Below, one piece after another: positions 43,707-53,214 of a stretch of DNA of 64,000 nt. The stretch comes from Pseudomonas sp. PH1b (GTDB taxonomy: Bacteria; Pseudomonadota; Gammaproteobacteria; Pseudomonadales; Pseudomonadaceae). Position 1 is the first letter of the stretch, and each line of letters starts with the position of its first letter. The notes under the pieces are model-generated. The model was not told the DNA's origin. It worked only from the letters and a program-made list of their open reading frames with translations, and searched no databases. A program made the translations under genes and the position numbers. The DNA lies in contig NZ_AYMU01000024.1 in NCBI RefSeq assembly GCF_000633395.1, positions 43,205 to 107,204 on the forward strand, written 5' to 3'.

Positions 43707-44336
43707 GTGGCGCAACTGTGGATGTATTTCCTGGCCCTGGCGGTGGTCTACCTGCTGCCCGGCCCCGACATGATCCTGCTGCTGCAGACCGGTGCCCGCC
43801 AGGGCAAGGCCCAGGCGCTGGCTACCGCCCTGGGCCTGGCGCTCTCCCGGGGCTGCCACGTGGCCCTGGCCGCCCTGGGCCTGGCCGCGCTGTTCAAGAC
43901 CGCGCCCTGGACCTTCGACCTGGTGCGCCTGGCCGGCGCCGCCTACCTGCTGTGGATCGGCATTCAGTGCCTGCGGGCGAACCTGCTGCCCAACCTCGAC
44001 CAACCCGGCACGGCGGCCACGCCCCTGCGCTGGCGCCAGGCGATCCAGCGCGGCTTGCTGACCAACCTGCTGAACCCCAAGGCGCTGCTGTTCTGCTCGG
44101 TGCTGCTGCCACAGTTCATCGACCCCCAGGCAGGTGCCGTGGCGTCGCAATTCATCACCCTGGGGGTGCTGCTGGTGGCGGTGGGCGGGATGTTCGACTG
44201 CTGCTACGCCCTGACCGGTGCGGGACTTGGCCGCTGGATGCAGCGCAGCCCTTCGGCGCAACGCTTGCAGCAGTGGCTGTTTGGCAGCCTGCTGATCGGG
44301 TTTGCGCTGCGCCTGACCTTCATCCAGCAGGCCTGA
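43707..44336 (+). CDS. LysE/RhtB-family amino acid exporter
   Basis: A 209-residue membrane protein with six helices and the family motif LLPGPDMILLLQTGARQGKAQALATALG. Others: LVRLAGAAYLLWIGIQCL and LLTNLLNPKALLFCSVLLPQF. It exports amino acids or their analogues. The start is GTG at 43707 with AAGGGGG 6 nt upstream. It is probably regulated by the divergent Lrp-type gene. Confidence 0.92.
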   Translation: MAQLWMYFLALAVVYLLPGPDMILLLQTGARQGKAQALATALGLALSRGCHVALAALGLAALFKTAPWTFDLVRLAGAAYLLWIGIQCLRANLLPNLDQPGTAATPLRWRQAIQRGLLTNLLNPKALLFCSVLLPQFIDPQAGAVASQFITLGVLLVAVGGMFDCCYALTGAGLGRWMQRSPSAQRLQQWLFGSLLIGFALRLTFIQQA

Positions 44337-44603
44337 TCACCTCGCGATGCCCCCCTGTGGCCCGCGAACTGGCTCGCGCGGGCCTGCACAGCAGGCCCGA
44401 AACCTGCCATCAGCCATTGCCTGATAGATCGCAGCGGCCGGATCTGCGACCGCTGCGCGTCGGGGCGCCAGCCGCTCGAGCGGGAGCAAGCTGCCTCGCC
44501 ACACCAGGCGTTCCGCCCTCCGCCCGCGCCACAAAATGCCCTGGGCTACGGATATTGCCCCTGGCAAGCCGCGAGGTGGCTTGAGCCTGGCAACCTGCGG
44601 CGA
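44337..44603. repeat. intergenic REP-like palindromes and terminator hairpin
   Basis: The region separates the convergent LysE and TPR-protein genes. At 44380-44398 a perfect 8-bp stem (GGGCCTGC / GCAGGCCC, 3-nt loop) looks like a terminator. At 44475-44502 the sequence CTCGAGCGGGAGCAAGCTGCC followed by TCGCCAC resembles a Pseudomonas REP element. No gene is supported here. Confidence 0.5.
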
Positions 44604-46742
44604 TCAGGACAAACGACGGCGACGCGTCCAGAACAGCCCGGCAGCCCCCAGCAGGATCACCCCGGCAGCGCTGTACAGGGCCACCTTGTGCGGCTGCAAT
44701 GCCTCGCGTGAAGCATCCAGCCACTGGGTCAGGTAGCGCTTGTTGGCGCTGCCGAAATCCGGTTCCTCGCAGTTCATGCCGAAATTGCCAGCCCACTCCA
44801 CGAACGGCCCGTTTTCCACATAGCGCTGGTAGTAGTCGATCTCGGCATCGCTGCCCCGGGTCCAGCGCGCCGCCTTGCACAGCACTGCGGCGTAGGCCTG
44901 GCTGGTGTGGGGCAGGAAGTCCGCGGCGCGATTGCCCAGCTCTCCGGCCACATAGCGGTAGTGGTAGCGCACATCGGGCTCGGCCGTGGTGGCTTGCTGG
45001 CGCTGGACTTCCTCGGCATTGATGAAGGGCCCGGCCTGGACCGACGGAATGTCCAGGCTGTAGCTGCCCCAGAGGCTGTGGTAGTCCGGGCCCATTTCGT
45101 AGCCCAGGATCTCCATCCCCGAAGCCCGTGCCAGCGTGCCCGCCTGGTAATAGGCCTCGGCCCGGCGAGTGGGCAGCCAGGCCGACTCGGCAGTGCGCCG
45201 GTATTCGCCGTAGGCCTTGGCGATCGCCTGGCGCTCGGGGCTGTCGAAGTAACCCCAGCCTTCTTCGTAGCGGCCCTCGCGCAGCAGCCGGCGGCCCAGC
45301 AACTCACGCAATTGCGCAGCAACCGGCAAGGTCTCGTAGTAGGCATCTTCCTGTTTCGGTGTGGGCGGCGGTGCCGGGACCTGGGTGTCGACGAAGTGCT
45401 TGAGCTCGTCCAGGGTCAGCACCCGTTCCGCCACGGTGGCAGCATCCTGCCAATAGATATCGCCGCTGCGGTAGAGCAGTTCGAACGCCTGCAGGTAGTC
45501 GCCACGGTCCAGGGCCAGCAGGGCGCTTTCGCCTTCGACCCGGCAGCCGGGCCTCACGGTTTCGTAATTGCCCTCGTAGTCGTCGCGCAACCCCCAGCTC
45601 TCGTCACGCGGGAAGGCTTCGGACGCCTTGGCGTAGGCCGCCGCCGCCGCAACCTTGTCGCCGTCACGCAGGGCGATCTTGGCCCGCAGCCACCAGGCCA
45701 GGCCACCATCGCCGGCGTGTTCGAGCAACTGCCTGGTGGTGACGAAATCGCCGTTCTGATAATTCAGCGCCGCCAGGCGGTCGGCGTTGTCGAAGCTGCC
45801 CACGGTGCCTTGGGTCAACAGCTTGATCATTCTTTGTTCAGCCGCAGGCTTTTCGCCCAGGGACCAGCCCAGGTGGGTGATCAGCGCGGCGGTCAGCAAC
45901 CGCGACACGGAAGGGCCCTTGATCTGCTCGAGCAATTGCTCGTCCGGCAAGGCGCCGAGCTCGCCAGCCACCTGCTTCAGCGAACTGTAGCCAATGCTCG
46001 AACCCAGCCGGCTCTGGGCCGCATACAGGTCGATGGCCTGGTTCCACTGACCCAGGTTCTTGAGGATCCGCGCCTCTTCACCAAGGCTGGCGATGCCCAG
46101 TTCCAAGGGGTCGCTGAAGCCGTCGGCGCTCAGTTGGCGGCTCTGTGCAAAAGCCTCGCGCGCCGCCTGCAAAGTGGCCTGACGGCCCTGTTCGTCCAGC
46201 TCACTGGCTTCTTCGCTGAGCGCCACCAGGGCCCGACCCAGGGAATAGGCCGCCCAGGTGCTGCGCAGGCGCCGTTGCTCGGCCGGCAGTGCCAGTACCT
46301 GGCGGAAGTACTCCGCGGCCAAGCCAGAGTCGCCGGCCCGGAAGGCCACCGCGCCAGCGGTGTACAGATTGATCTCGGCCGGCAGACTGGCGCCCTGTTG
46401 CTGGGCCTGGCGCGCATCCTCAAGGGTGCGCAACTGGGTGACCAGGGCCCGTTGCGCTTGGTTCAGGCCATCCTGCTCGGCCTGCAGGCGCTGCTTCACA
46501 TATTCGCTGTCATCGTCCCCCCATCCGGGAGCCAGCGAAACGTCCGTGGCCGGCTTGAGCCCGGCGATGCCCTGGCCCAGGCGGCTGACCTCGAACTGGA
46601 AGCTGCCTTCCGGCAACTCGGCCAGCGTCGCCGGGCGGTCCGCCAGCAGGCGCAGGGGGAAATTCGGCCCGCAGGCCAGGGCCGGGGCCAAAGGCAGGCA
46701 CAGGCTCAGGCACAACAGGTAGCGGGATCTAGGGACGAACAT
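44604..46742 (-). CDS. exported TPR-rich protein with C-terminal membrane anchor
   Basis: A 712-residue protein with a signal peptide (MFVPRSRYLLCLSLCLPLAP) leading to ACGPNFPLRLL, helical TPR-like repeats over most of its length (for example TAGAVAFRAGDSGLAAEYFR and AAYAKASEAFPRDESWG), a conserved GYEMGPDYHSLWGSYSLD block near residue 600, and a C-terminal helix VALYSAAGVILLGAAGLFW followed by RRRR. It is probably tethered to the inner membrane facing the periplasm. No function is known to me. AAGGAG 6 nt upstream fixes the ATG at 46742, which lies inside the end of the DUF3142 gene, so both form one operon. Confidence 0.8.
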   Translation of the reverse strand: MFVPRSRYLLCLSLCLPLAPALACGPNFPLRLLADRPATLAELPEGSFQFEVSRLGQGIAGLKPATDVSLAPGWGDDDSEYVKQRLQAEQDGLNQAQRALVTQLRTLEDARQAQQQGASLPAEINLYTAGAVAFRAGDSGLAAEYFRQVLALPAEQRRLRSTWAAYSLGRALVALSEEASELDEQGRQATLQAAREAFAQSRQLSADGFSDPLELGIASLGEEARILKNLGQWNQAIDLYAAQSRLGSSIGYSSLKQVAGELGALPDEQLLEQIKGPSVSRLLTAALITHLGWSLGEKPAAEQRMIKLLTQGTVGSFDNADRLAALNYQNGDFVTTRQLLEHAGDGGLAWWLRAKIALRDGDKVAAAAAYAKASEAFPRDESWGLRDDYEGNYETVRPGCRVEGESALLALDRGDYLQAFELLYRSGDIYWQDAATVAERVLTLDELKHFVDTQVPAPPPTPKQEDAYYETLPVAAQLRELLGRRLLREGRYEEGWGYFDSPERQAIAKAYGEYRRTAESAWLPTRRAEAYYQAGTLARASGMEILGYEMGPDYHSLWGSYSLDIPSVQAGPFINAEEVQRQQATTAEPDVRYHYRYVAGELGNRAADFLPHTSQAYAAVLCKAARWTRGSDAEIDYYQRYVENGPFVEWAGNFGMNCEEPDFGSANKRYLTQWLDASREALQPHKVALYSAAGVILLGAAGLFWTRRRRLS

Positions 46743-47931
46743 GTGCAGCTCCTTGGTCAATGCTTGTACAACGGGCCCAGCCCACGGCCCGGGTGCCACC
46801 CGCCAGCAGGCGGCCACTCTGGTGACGAGTCAGCAGCAACTGGCCGTCACGCAGCTGTGCGGAATAACCGCCCAGCCCGTCGAATCCGTCGCATTGGGCA
46901 ACGGCCAGGGTCAGTTGTTCAGGCAGGGGCTGATCGAGATTGCCCGGGTTGCTCAAGCGGATGTCGAACAGGCCGCCCTGCTCCTGCAACTCGATACCCA
47001 GCCGACTGTCGAGAACATCGCCGCGGGCCACCGCCCGCAGGGTCTCCAGGCTCCAGGCGCGCAGGTCGCCCTTGAGCGGCAGGCGAAACCAGATCAGCCC
47101 GGCCAGGTGGGCCGGCGGATCATTGCGCAGGGCCTTGGCCAGCTCGCTCAATTGCCGGGGGTCGGCCATCAGTTCCCGGCGCCGACCGCCTTGCCCGAGG
47201 GCGACTTCGCTTTCCACCTGCGGCGCCCCCTCGCCATCCTCGAGCAAGGCCACGCCATAGGCAGGCAGGGCCAGATAGAAGGGTTTGTCACTGATCCTGG
47301 CCCAGCGCCTGGCCCATTGTTCGGCCAGCCGAGGGTCGAACAGGCCGTGTCGCGGGTCGCTGACCGCGTGCACCTGGAGCACGCTGCTGTCGACCTGGGC
47401 CAACAACCCGGGCAGTTCGCGGCTGTCGAGCCAGGACGGCAAGGCGGTGATGCTCAGGGCCAGCTGTGGCCCCAGCTCTGCGCGCAATCGCTGCAGCAGC
47501 CTGGCATAGGCCGGCAACCGGGCACTGCCAGCGTCGTGGTCGATCTCGATCCCCGCCAGGGTCAGGCCCTGCCCTTGCCAGTCGGCGAGCACTTGCTGCA
47601 CCTGGTGGATAATCTCGGCCTGATCCAGAGCGTGGAGCTGGCCATCGAGGCGGACCACGGCAATCAGCGGGCGGGCATCCTGCTTGAGCAAGGCGGCGTC
47701 GATTCGTGCACGGCGCCAGCCGGCCTGTGGATAAGCTTGCAGGGCCAGCACACGGAGTGTGGAAAAGTCCGCTCGCGAGCCGGACAGCGCATCGACATGG
47801 GCCGGGGTCCACTGGCGCTGCCAGACATAGAGTTGCTGATCCAGGGGCGCAGCGTCTTCGTGGCGACAAGCGCTGAGCAACAGCCCGCAGAGCAGCAAGG
47901 TGCAAAGACGCAGAACAACCTGGGGAAGCAT
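46729..47931 (-). CDS. DUF3142 lipoprotein
   Basis: A 400-residue lipoprotein with a clear lipobox (LCGLLLSAC, Cys22) and the DUF3142 domain, which has a TIM-barrel, glycosidase-like pattern (LAGIEIDHDAGSARLPAYA, LALSITALPSWLD, VLQVHAVSDPRHGLFDPRL). It may handle a polysaccharide, but no substrate is known. It overlaps the TPR gene by 14 bp. Confidence 0.85.
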   Translation of the reverse strand: MLPQVVLRLCTLLLCGLLLSACRHEDAAPLDQQLYVWQRQWTPAHVDALSGSRADFSTLRVLALQAYPQAGWRRARIDAALLKQDARPLIAVVRLDGQLHALDQAEIIHQVQQVLADWQGQGLTLAGIEIDHDAGSARLPAYARLLQRLRAELGPQLALSITALPSWLDSRELPGLLAQVDSSVLQVHAVSDPRHGLFDPRLAEQWARRWARISDKPFYLALPAYGVALLEDGEGAPQVESEVALGQGGRRRELMADPRQLSELAKALRNDPPAHLAGLIWFRLPLKGDLRAWSLETLRAVARGDVLDSRLGIELQEQGGLFDIRLSNPGNLDQPLPEQLTLAVAQCDGFDGLGGYSAQLRDGQLLLTRHQSGRLLAGGTRAVGWARCTSIDQGAAHVRP

Positions 47932-48068
47932 GGACCGTTGATTTCCTTTGACGCAATGAAGCCCCGGGCCGGCCCAGCAGGAGGGTATGCCAGCGGTGCT
48001 GAAGATCGCGCCAGACTACGCAGCGCAAGGCCTGGCGGCAATCGCCGGCGGGGACTTTTTTCAGCCCG

Positions 48069-50113
48069 CTACAGCTCCAGGATCAAGGGCTGCGAATCTT
48101 TATCCACAGCGCCCGGAACGGCGCAGCAGATCAGCACCAGCCCGTCTTCAGGCATCTGCGCAGGCACCTGTGGATAACTGACCTGGCCACTCAGCAGCCG
48201 GGTCTGGCAGGTGCCGCAGGAACCGCCCCGGCAGCTGAATTGCGGATGCAGACCGGCACTTTCCGCCAGTTGCAGCAAGCTGCCGCTGGCGGGTTGCCAG
48301 TGCAACGCCAGATCCGATACCTGGAACCTCACCACCACCTCACCGGTGGCCGCAGGCGGTTGCACAAAGGGCGCGACTTGCGGGTCGAGCTGGCGCTGCA
48401 GGGTCGAGGGGCCGAAGGTTTCGGCGTGGATCTGCCCATCGCTGATGTCCAGGGCCCGCAGGCTATCGTACAGGCCCTGGGTAAAGCCGCCCGGTCCGCA
48501 GAGGACAAAATCCGCGCTGTCGTAGTCATCCAGCTCAAGCTGTGCAAGCAACAGCGGCGTATCGATCCGGCCCACGTGATCGAAGGCACGGCCTGGATGA
48601 ACGTCCGCCTCCGGCTGGCTGAGCAGCCGCAGCGTGCGCAACGACTCCCCGGCCAGGCTCTGCAACGCCTGCAGCTCTGCCGCAAAAGGTTGTTCGGCCA
48701 GGCTGCGCGAGCTCTGGATCAACCAGGTGGGGCGGGTACGGCGGGTACGCAGGCCCTGGTAGACCACTTCCCGCAGCATCGACAGCAAGGGCGTGATGCC
48801 GACCCCGGCCGCCAGCAGCACCAACGGCCGCTCTGCCCGGGGATCGGCCGTGAAGCGGCCCTGGGGCGCCCGGGCCTGCAGCAGATCGCCGACCCTGATG
48901 TGCTGGTGCAGATAGCTGGAAACCACGCCGTCGCGCTTGACGCTGATCCGCAGCAAAGCGTCGGAGGGCGCGGACGACAGGCTGTAGGTACGAATCAGCG
49001 TGCGGCCTTCGAGCTGCACCCGCAGCGGCAGGTGCTGGCCCGGCAGGAAGGCCGGGACACCCGCCGTGTCCGCCGGCTCCAGGTAGAAGGAACGGATGCT
49101 GCGGCTTTCGTCCTCGATCCGGGTGACCCGCAATGGCCGCCATTGCTGGCCCAGGGCTGACGCCCGCAGGCGCGCCTCGGCTTGCGGCCAATTGCCGGTC
49201 AGCAGGCTGTTGGGCGAATAGGCCTGCAACTGCCAGCGCAAGGACAGGGCGGCCGGGCGCCGTACCAGCCGTTCCACGGTAAAACGCCACAACCGCTCGG
49301 CGCCCTGGAAGGCACTCACCAGCGGCCCGTCGAGGATGATCTCGGTGCGCCCGCACAGGTGCAGCAGCTCGCCACACTGTGAAAATCGATGAACAGCAAG
49401 CCCGCCCGCGGGTTGAGCAGCAGGTTGCCCAGGGTGTTGAAGAACAGGTTGCCGGCAAAATCCGGAATGGTCAGGCAATCGCCCTCGACCCGGACAAAAC
49501 CGGCCTGCCCGCCCCGATGGGAAACGTCCACCGAGCGCTGGCCTTCAAGGTCCACGTAACTGGCGGCAAAGAAGGTGTCGGCGGCGCGGATCAACGCCTG
49601 CGCCGCCTGATCCAGGCCCTGGCGATGTTCGGCCGGACGGCTGGCGGGATCGCTCAGAGGCACCTGTTGCAAGTGGCGCAACTGGATGTATTGCGGGCAA
49701 TTGCCGAACGACTGCTGCACCACCACGCTGAAGCCTGCGGCATCCAGGGTACTGATCCGGCCATTGAGGCGATTGCGCCGCCGGGTGTGCAATTCGATGC
49801 CCAGCAAACCCAGGGCCGCGCCTGGGTGCAATTGCACCGGGTCATCAGCGGCCGGCAGGCTGGCGAGGTGCAGCAGGCTCGGGCTCGGCGCCTGGGCAAA
49901 CCCGGGAGGGCCCTCGAGAACGCTGGCCCAGGGATTGCCGTCGGCATCCACCGCCGCCACCAGGATGAACGGCAGCTGCCCGTAGAACTGCCGGTGCTGG
50001 TCCGGCATTTCCTTGCGGATGACCTTGGCACCCACGCTCGCCATGCGCTCGGCCACCCCGGCCTGGGCCTGCAACTGCCGCTCGCCGGCATGCCAGGGTG
50101 AATGCGTGGTCAT
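48069..50113 (-). pseudogene. PNPOx - FAD/NAD reductase - 2Fe-2S fusion gene, interrupted by a frameshift
   Basis: Two reading frames together give one expected product of about 680 residues. The first (50113 down to about 49380) codes for a pyridoxamine-phosphate-oxidase-like flavin domain (YGQLPFILVAAVDADGNPWA ... NLLLNPRAGLLFIDF). The second (about 49375 to 48069) continues GELLHLCGRTEIILDGP, then a ferredoxin-reductase FAD domain (RTYSLSSAP), NAD domain (LLAAGVGITPLLSMLREV, FVLCGPGGF) and a plant-type 2Fe-2S domain (FSCRGGSCGTCQT, ICCA). The break is at 49373-49377, where a doubled TG (minus strand AGTGTGGC) shifts the frame by two; removing one TG restores FIDFHSGELLHL. It is either a sequencing error or a real inactivating slip. 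Both halves are otherwise intact. Confidence 0.8.
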
Positions 50114-50138
50114 GCTGCGGTCTCCGTTCAGTCCCGTC

Positions 50139-50768
50139 TCAGGCGCTTTTCAGCCCGGCCGCGGTGGACGGCATGGCGACAAAACCGGGCAAGGCTTCGA
50201 TCCGCGCCAGCCAGGCCCGCACATGCGGGTAATCGGCCAGCGATACGTTGCCCTCGGGTGCGTGGGCGATGTAGCTGTAACCCGCAACATCGGCGATGGT
50301 CGGCTCCTGCCCCACCAGGAAAGGACGGCTCGCCAACTCCTGCTCCATGACCTTGAGCAGGGCATGGGAACGGGCAATGACCTCCTCGGCATTGAACGGC
50401 GCTCCAAACACCGTGACCAACCGTGCAGCGGCCGGACCGAAGGCGATCTGCCCCGCCGCCACCGACAGCCAGCGCTGCACCTGGGCAGCACCGACCGGGT
50501 CGGTCGGCAGCCAGCGGCCACGGCCGTAGCGCTGCGCCAGGTACACCAGGATCGCATTGGAATCCGCCAGGACCACGCCCTGGTCATCGATCACCGGCAC
50601 CTGGCCAAAGCTGTTGAGGGCGAGGAAGTCGGCCTGCTTGTGCTCGCCCTTGGCCAGGTCGACGAAGATGGTTTCGGTGGGCAGGTCGAGCAGGGACAGC
50701 ATCAGTTCGACGCGATGGGCATGCCCGGAACGGGGAAAGTTGTAGAACTTGATCGCAAGCAGGGACAT
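50139..50768 (-). CDS. glutathione S-transferase
   Basis: A 209-residue cytosolic GST: thioredoxin-fold N-terminal domain (IKFYNFPRSGHAHRVELMLS, the FGQVPVIDDQGVVLADS glutathione-binding segment) and an all-helical C-terminal domain (PTIADVAGYSYIAHAPEG). GGAG 6 nt upstream supports the ATG at 50768. It lies downstream of a LysR regulator on the same strand. Confidence 0.93.
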   Translation of the reverse strand: MSLLAIKFYNFPRSGHAHRVELMLSLLDLPTETIFVDLAKGEHKQADFLALNSFGQVPVIDDQGVVLADSNAILVYLAQRYGRGRWLPTDPVGAAQVQRWLSVAAGQIAFGPAAARLVTVFGAPFNAEEVIARSHALLKVMEQELASRPFLVGQEPTIADVAGYSYIAHAPEGNVSLADYPHVRAWLARIEALPGFVAMPSTAAGLKSA

Positions 50769-50894
50769 GGTCGACTCCACAGGCTGGGGCGCGGTCCAGG
50801 TGCCGCGCCAGGAGGCCTATCTTCGTCCCCGGGGAAAAACAACAGAATCACCAGAAATCACAATCCATCATTTCATCCAGCGCAATAAACCCCT

Positions 50895-51797
50895 TCAAGG
50901 GTTGAGTGCCGGATGTTCCCGCAGGGCCTGCACCGCAAAATCGACAAAGCTGCGCACCCGCGCCGGGGCCTTGCGTCCGCCCTGGTACACCACATGGATC
51001 GGCAGGGGCGGCAGTTCAAAGTCTTCGAGGACCAGCTCCAGCTGGCCCGCCGCGACTTTGTCGGCCACCTGGTAGGACAGCACCCGGGTCAACCCCAGCC
51101 CCAGGCAGGCCGCGCTGATGGCCGCCTGGTTGGCGCTCACCAGCAGCCGTGGCTCGGGACGGACGCTCAGGGCCTGGCCGGCGACATTGAACTGCCAACT
51201 GCGAGTCTGGCCAATGGACGAAGGAGCAATGACCGGCGCTTCTCGCAAATCATCGGGATGCTGCGGGCGCCCATTGGCCGCAAGAAACCCGGGGGCGGCG
51301 CATACCACCCGCCGCACCTCGCCGACGCGGACGCTGTGCTGGCCGCTGTCGGGCAGCTCGCCAGTGCGCACCGCCACATCGATGCCCTCCTCCACCATGC
51401 TTGCCACCCGGTCCACCAACAGCGCGTTGACCCTCACCTGTGGATAACGTTGCAGGTAGCGTACCAGGACCGGCGTGACGAAGAGTTCGCCGAACAGCAC
51501 CGGCGCAGTCAGGGTCAGCTGTCCCCGGGGCTGGGCGTGAACCCCCGCGGCCGAAGCCTCGGCGTCCTGGATCTCGGCAAGAATGCGCCGGCAGTCTTCC
51601 AGGTAGCGTTGCCCGGCTTCGCTCAGGTGCACGCTGCGGGTGGTACGAATCAGCAACTGCGTGCCGATGCGCTGCTCCAGGGCCGCGACAGCCCGGGTAA
51701 CGCTGGCCGCCGACAGGTTCAGGCGTCGCGCGGCAGCGGCGAAACCTTGCTCCTGGGCGACACAGGTAAACACCTGCATTTCCTGAAACCTGTCCAT
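50895..51797 (-). CDS. LysR-family transcriptional regulator
   Basis: A 300-residue regulator: winged HTH at residues 1-60 (MQVFTCVAQEQGFAAAARRL, LSAASVTRAVAALEQRIG) and a two-lobe effector-binding domain. It resembles the large CrgA/YhaJ-type subgroup. The target is unknown; the GST gene 126 bp downstream and the oxidoreductase beyond it are candidates. Confidence 0.93.
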   Translation of the reverse strand: MDRFQEMQVFTCVAQEQGFAAAARRLNLSAASVTRAVAALEQRIGTQLLIRTTRSVHLSEAGQRYLEDCRRILAEIQDAEASAAGVHAQPRGQLTLTAPVLFGELFVTPVLVRYLQRYPQVRVNALLVDRVASMVEEGIDVAVRTGELPDSGQHSVRVGEVRRVVCAAPGFLAANGRPQHPDDLREAPVIAPSSIGQTRSWQFNVAGQALSVRPEPRLLVSANQAAISAACLGLGLTRVLSYQVADKVAAGQLELVLEDFELPPLPIHVVYQGGRKAPARVRSFVDFAVQALREHPALNP

Positions 51798-51867
51798 GTC
51801 CTACCTCAACCAGCGGCGCCTGCCCGATGGGCGCCAAAGGCTCGCAGCATAATCCAGCGCCGGGATT

Positions 51868-52188
51868 TCAGGGTGCACACCAGGTCTGTACATCGTGCTT
51901 GTCGAACCCCGGGCACAGGTTGTTCTTGGCAATCAGCCGATAGGGCTGATCCTTGGTGTAGGAAAAATAGAAGTAGTAATGCCGATCTTCTCCATACAGC
52001 CAATAGGAAGAAGCCCCCTGATTGATCAGGGTCGGCTCGAAGCTCCAGATCGACGATTCGGCGGGAATGAAATTGTCCCGCTCCATCAGCAGCAACAAGC
52101 TGTTGGAGAGCACCGGGGTCAGCCCGCCCAGCGCCAGTACCACCAGCGTCAGAGCGATCGTCCATCCATGAATGAGGCGCAGGTTCAT
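51868..52188 (-). CDS. small single-helix membrane protein, unknown
   Basis: A 106-residue protein with an N-terminal hydrophobic helix (IHGWTIALTLVVLALGGLTP) and a probably periplasmic domain rich in Tyr/Phe (SYWLYGEDRHYYFYFSYT) with two cysteines near the end. No family is recognised. The start at 52188 is the first Met ahead of the helix. It marks the transition from core genes to the accessory region. Confidence 0.6.
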   Translation of the reverse strand: MNLRLIHGWTIALTLVVLALGGLTPVLSNSLLLLMERDNFIPAESSIWSFEPTLINQGASSYWLYGEDRHYYFYFSYTKDQPYRLIAKNNLCPGFDKHDVQTWCAP

Positions 52189-52499
52189 CGGTTTTCCACC
52201 GCAGGATAAAAAATCCCGGCCTGTGCACAGGCCGAAAGTGTGAGGGTCAATTCGCGATTGCTCGCGTAGCAAAACAATAAAGATGGTCACAAGGTCTTCG
52301 GTCAGAGGGTGAGCATGACCCCAGACTGCTGCGATCGCCAAGACATTGCTGGATCACGAACCCGACCCGGTAAAGCCGCGACGCTATCCACGATCTGATG
52401 CTGCTCCGCATATAAATGCCTAGTTTGCTTTCATGCAGTTTTAAAAATCGAAGTGTGTCCGCCAACGGACGACAGCAAGTGAACCCGACACTCGAAAAG
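52189..52499. other. 311-bp intergenic stretch, no feature supported
   Basis: GC content falls here relative to the genes on the left. No coding sequence, RNA gene or clear repeat was recognised. It should contain the promoter of the membrane protein gene at 51868-52188 on the minus strand. Confidence 0.5.
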
Positions 52500-52865
52500 T
52501 TATTGAGCGCAGATCCAAGCGGAAACCTTTTCCTTTATTTCCTCCAGTAAGGCTAGGTTGCCGATTACAACCAGCTCACACCCTGCCTCCTTATCGCGAT
52601 ATGAACACAGTTCATGGGCATCCTCGTCTAATACCACTCTCAGGATCTGCCCATTTAGTTGATTTTTTACCGAGAAAATTGGATTGCCATCCATGAACGG
52701 CGAGCCATTTGAAAAAAAAGTATTGTAATAAGGCGCTTTAAATACCTCAGTGCCAACCGGGTTCTCCTGAACTTTCAATCGGAAATGATCATAAAAACTC
52801 CGCTCCAACTCGAGGTAGCGATCTTTATCATTCAGATATTCATTGAACACTTTGCTACTCCACAA
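52500..52865 (-). CDS. AT-rich orphan protein, immunity-protein-like size
   Basis: A 121-residue acidic cytoplasmic protein (ends KEKVSAWICAQ) with aromatic-rich middle APYYNTFFSNGSPFMDGNP and KNQLNGQILRVVLDEDAHEL. Base composition is clearly lower in GC than the chromosome, a sign of transfer. No family is recognised. Size, composition and isolation resemble orphan immunity genes of polymorphic toxins, but no toxin is next to it, so this is a guess. Confidence 0.55.
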   Translation of the reverse strand: MWSSKVFNEYLNDKDRYLELERSFYDHFRLKVQENPVGTEVFKAPYYNTFFSNGSPFMDGNPIFSVKNQLNGQILRVVLDEDAHELCSYRDKEAGCELVVIGNLALLEEIKEKVSAWICAQ

Positions 52866-53214
52866 AAGCTTTATAGGGAGTCAGTCGTCATGACGACGGC
52901 AACCTGAGTTCCAGGGCAGAGGAGATAGTGAAAGTTCCTGTCTCGCCGGCCCACGTGGCATGGGCTCCGTAGCCTGCCAGGTTGAGTTTTAAAATCCGTC
53001 TCACTGCACCGCCAGAGGGGCTTTGCGCTTCGGAAAAACATGATGAACGGCCTCAGCTGGGGCATGAGGTGGTCGAACGCCTTGCGGCCAACATCGGCAG
53101 GAAATATCGCCCCGAATGCTGTCGCGGAATGGTTTCCTGCTGATGCTGGCAGCGGCATGGCGCTGAGATGGGCCTGCCAATTTGGCAACCCATCACAGTA
53201 GAGAGAGGCTTGAT
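52866..53214. other. 349-bp region with no convincing gene
   Basis: Open frames exist on both strands (for example minus 52871-53236), but none has a good ribosome-binding site or recognisable product. It may be decayed mobile DNA. The right end holds the promoter and GAGAGG ribosome-binding site of the next gene. Confidence 0.4.
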
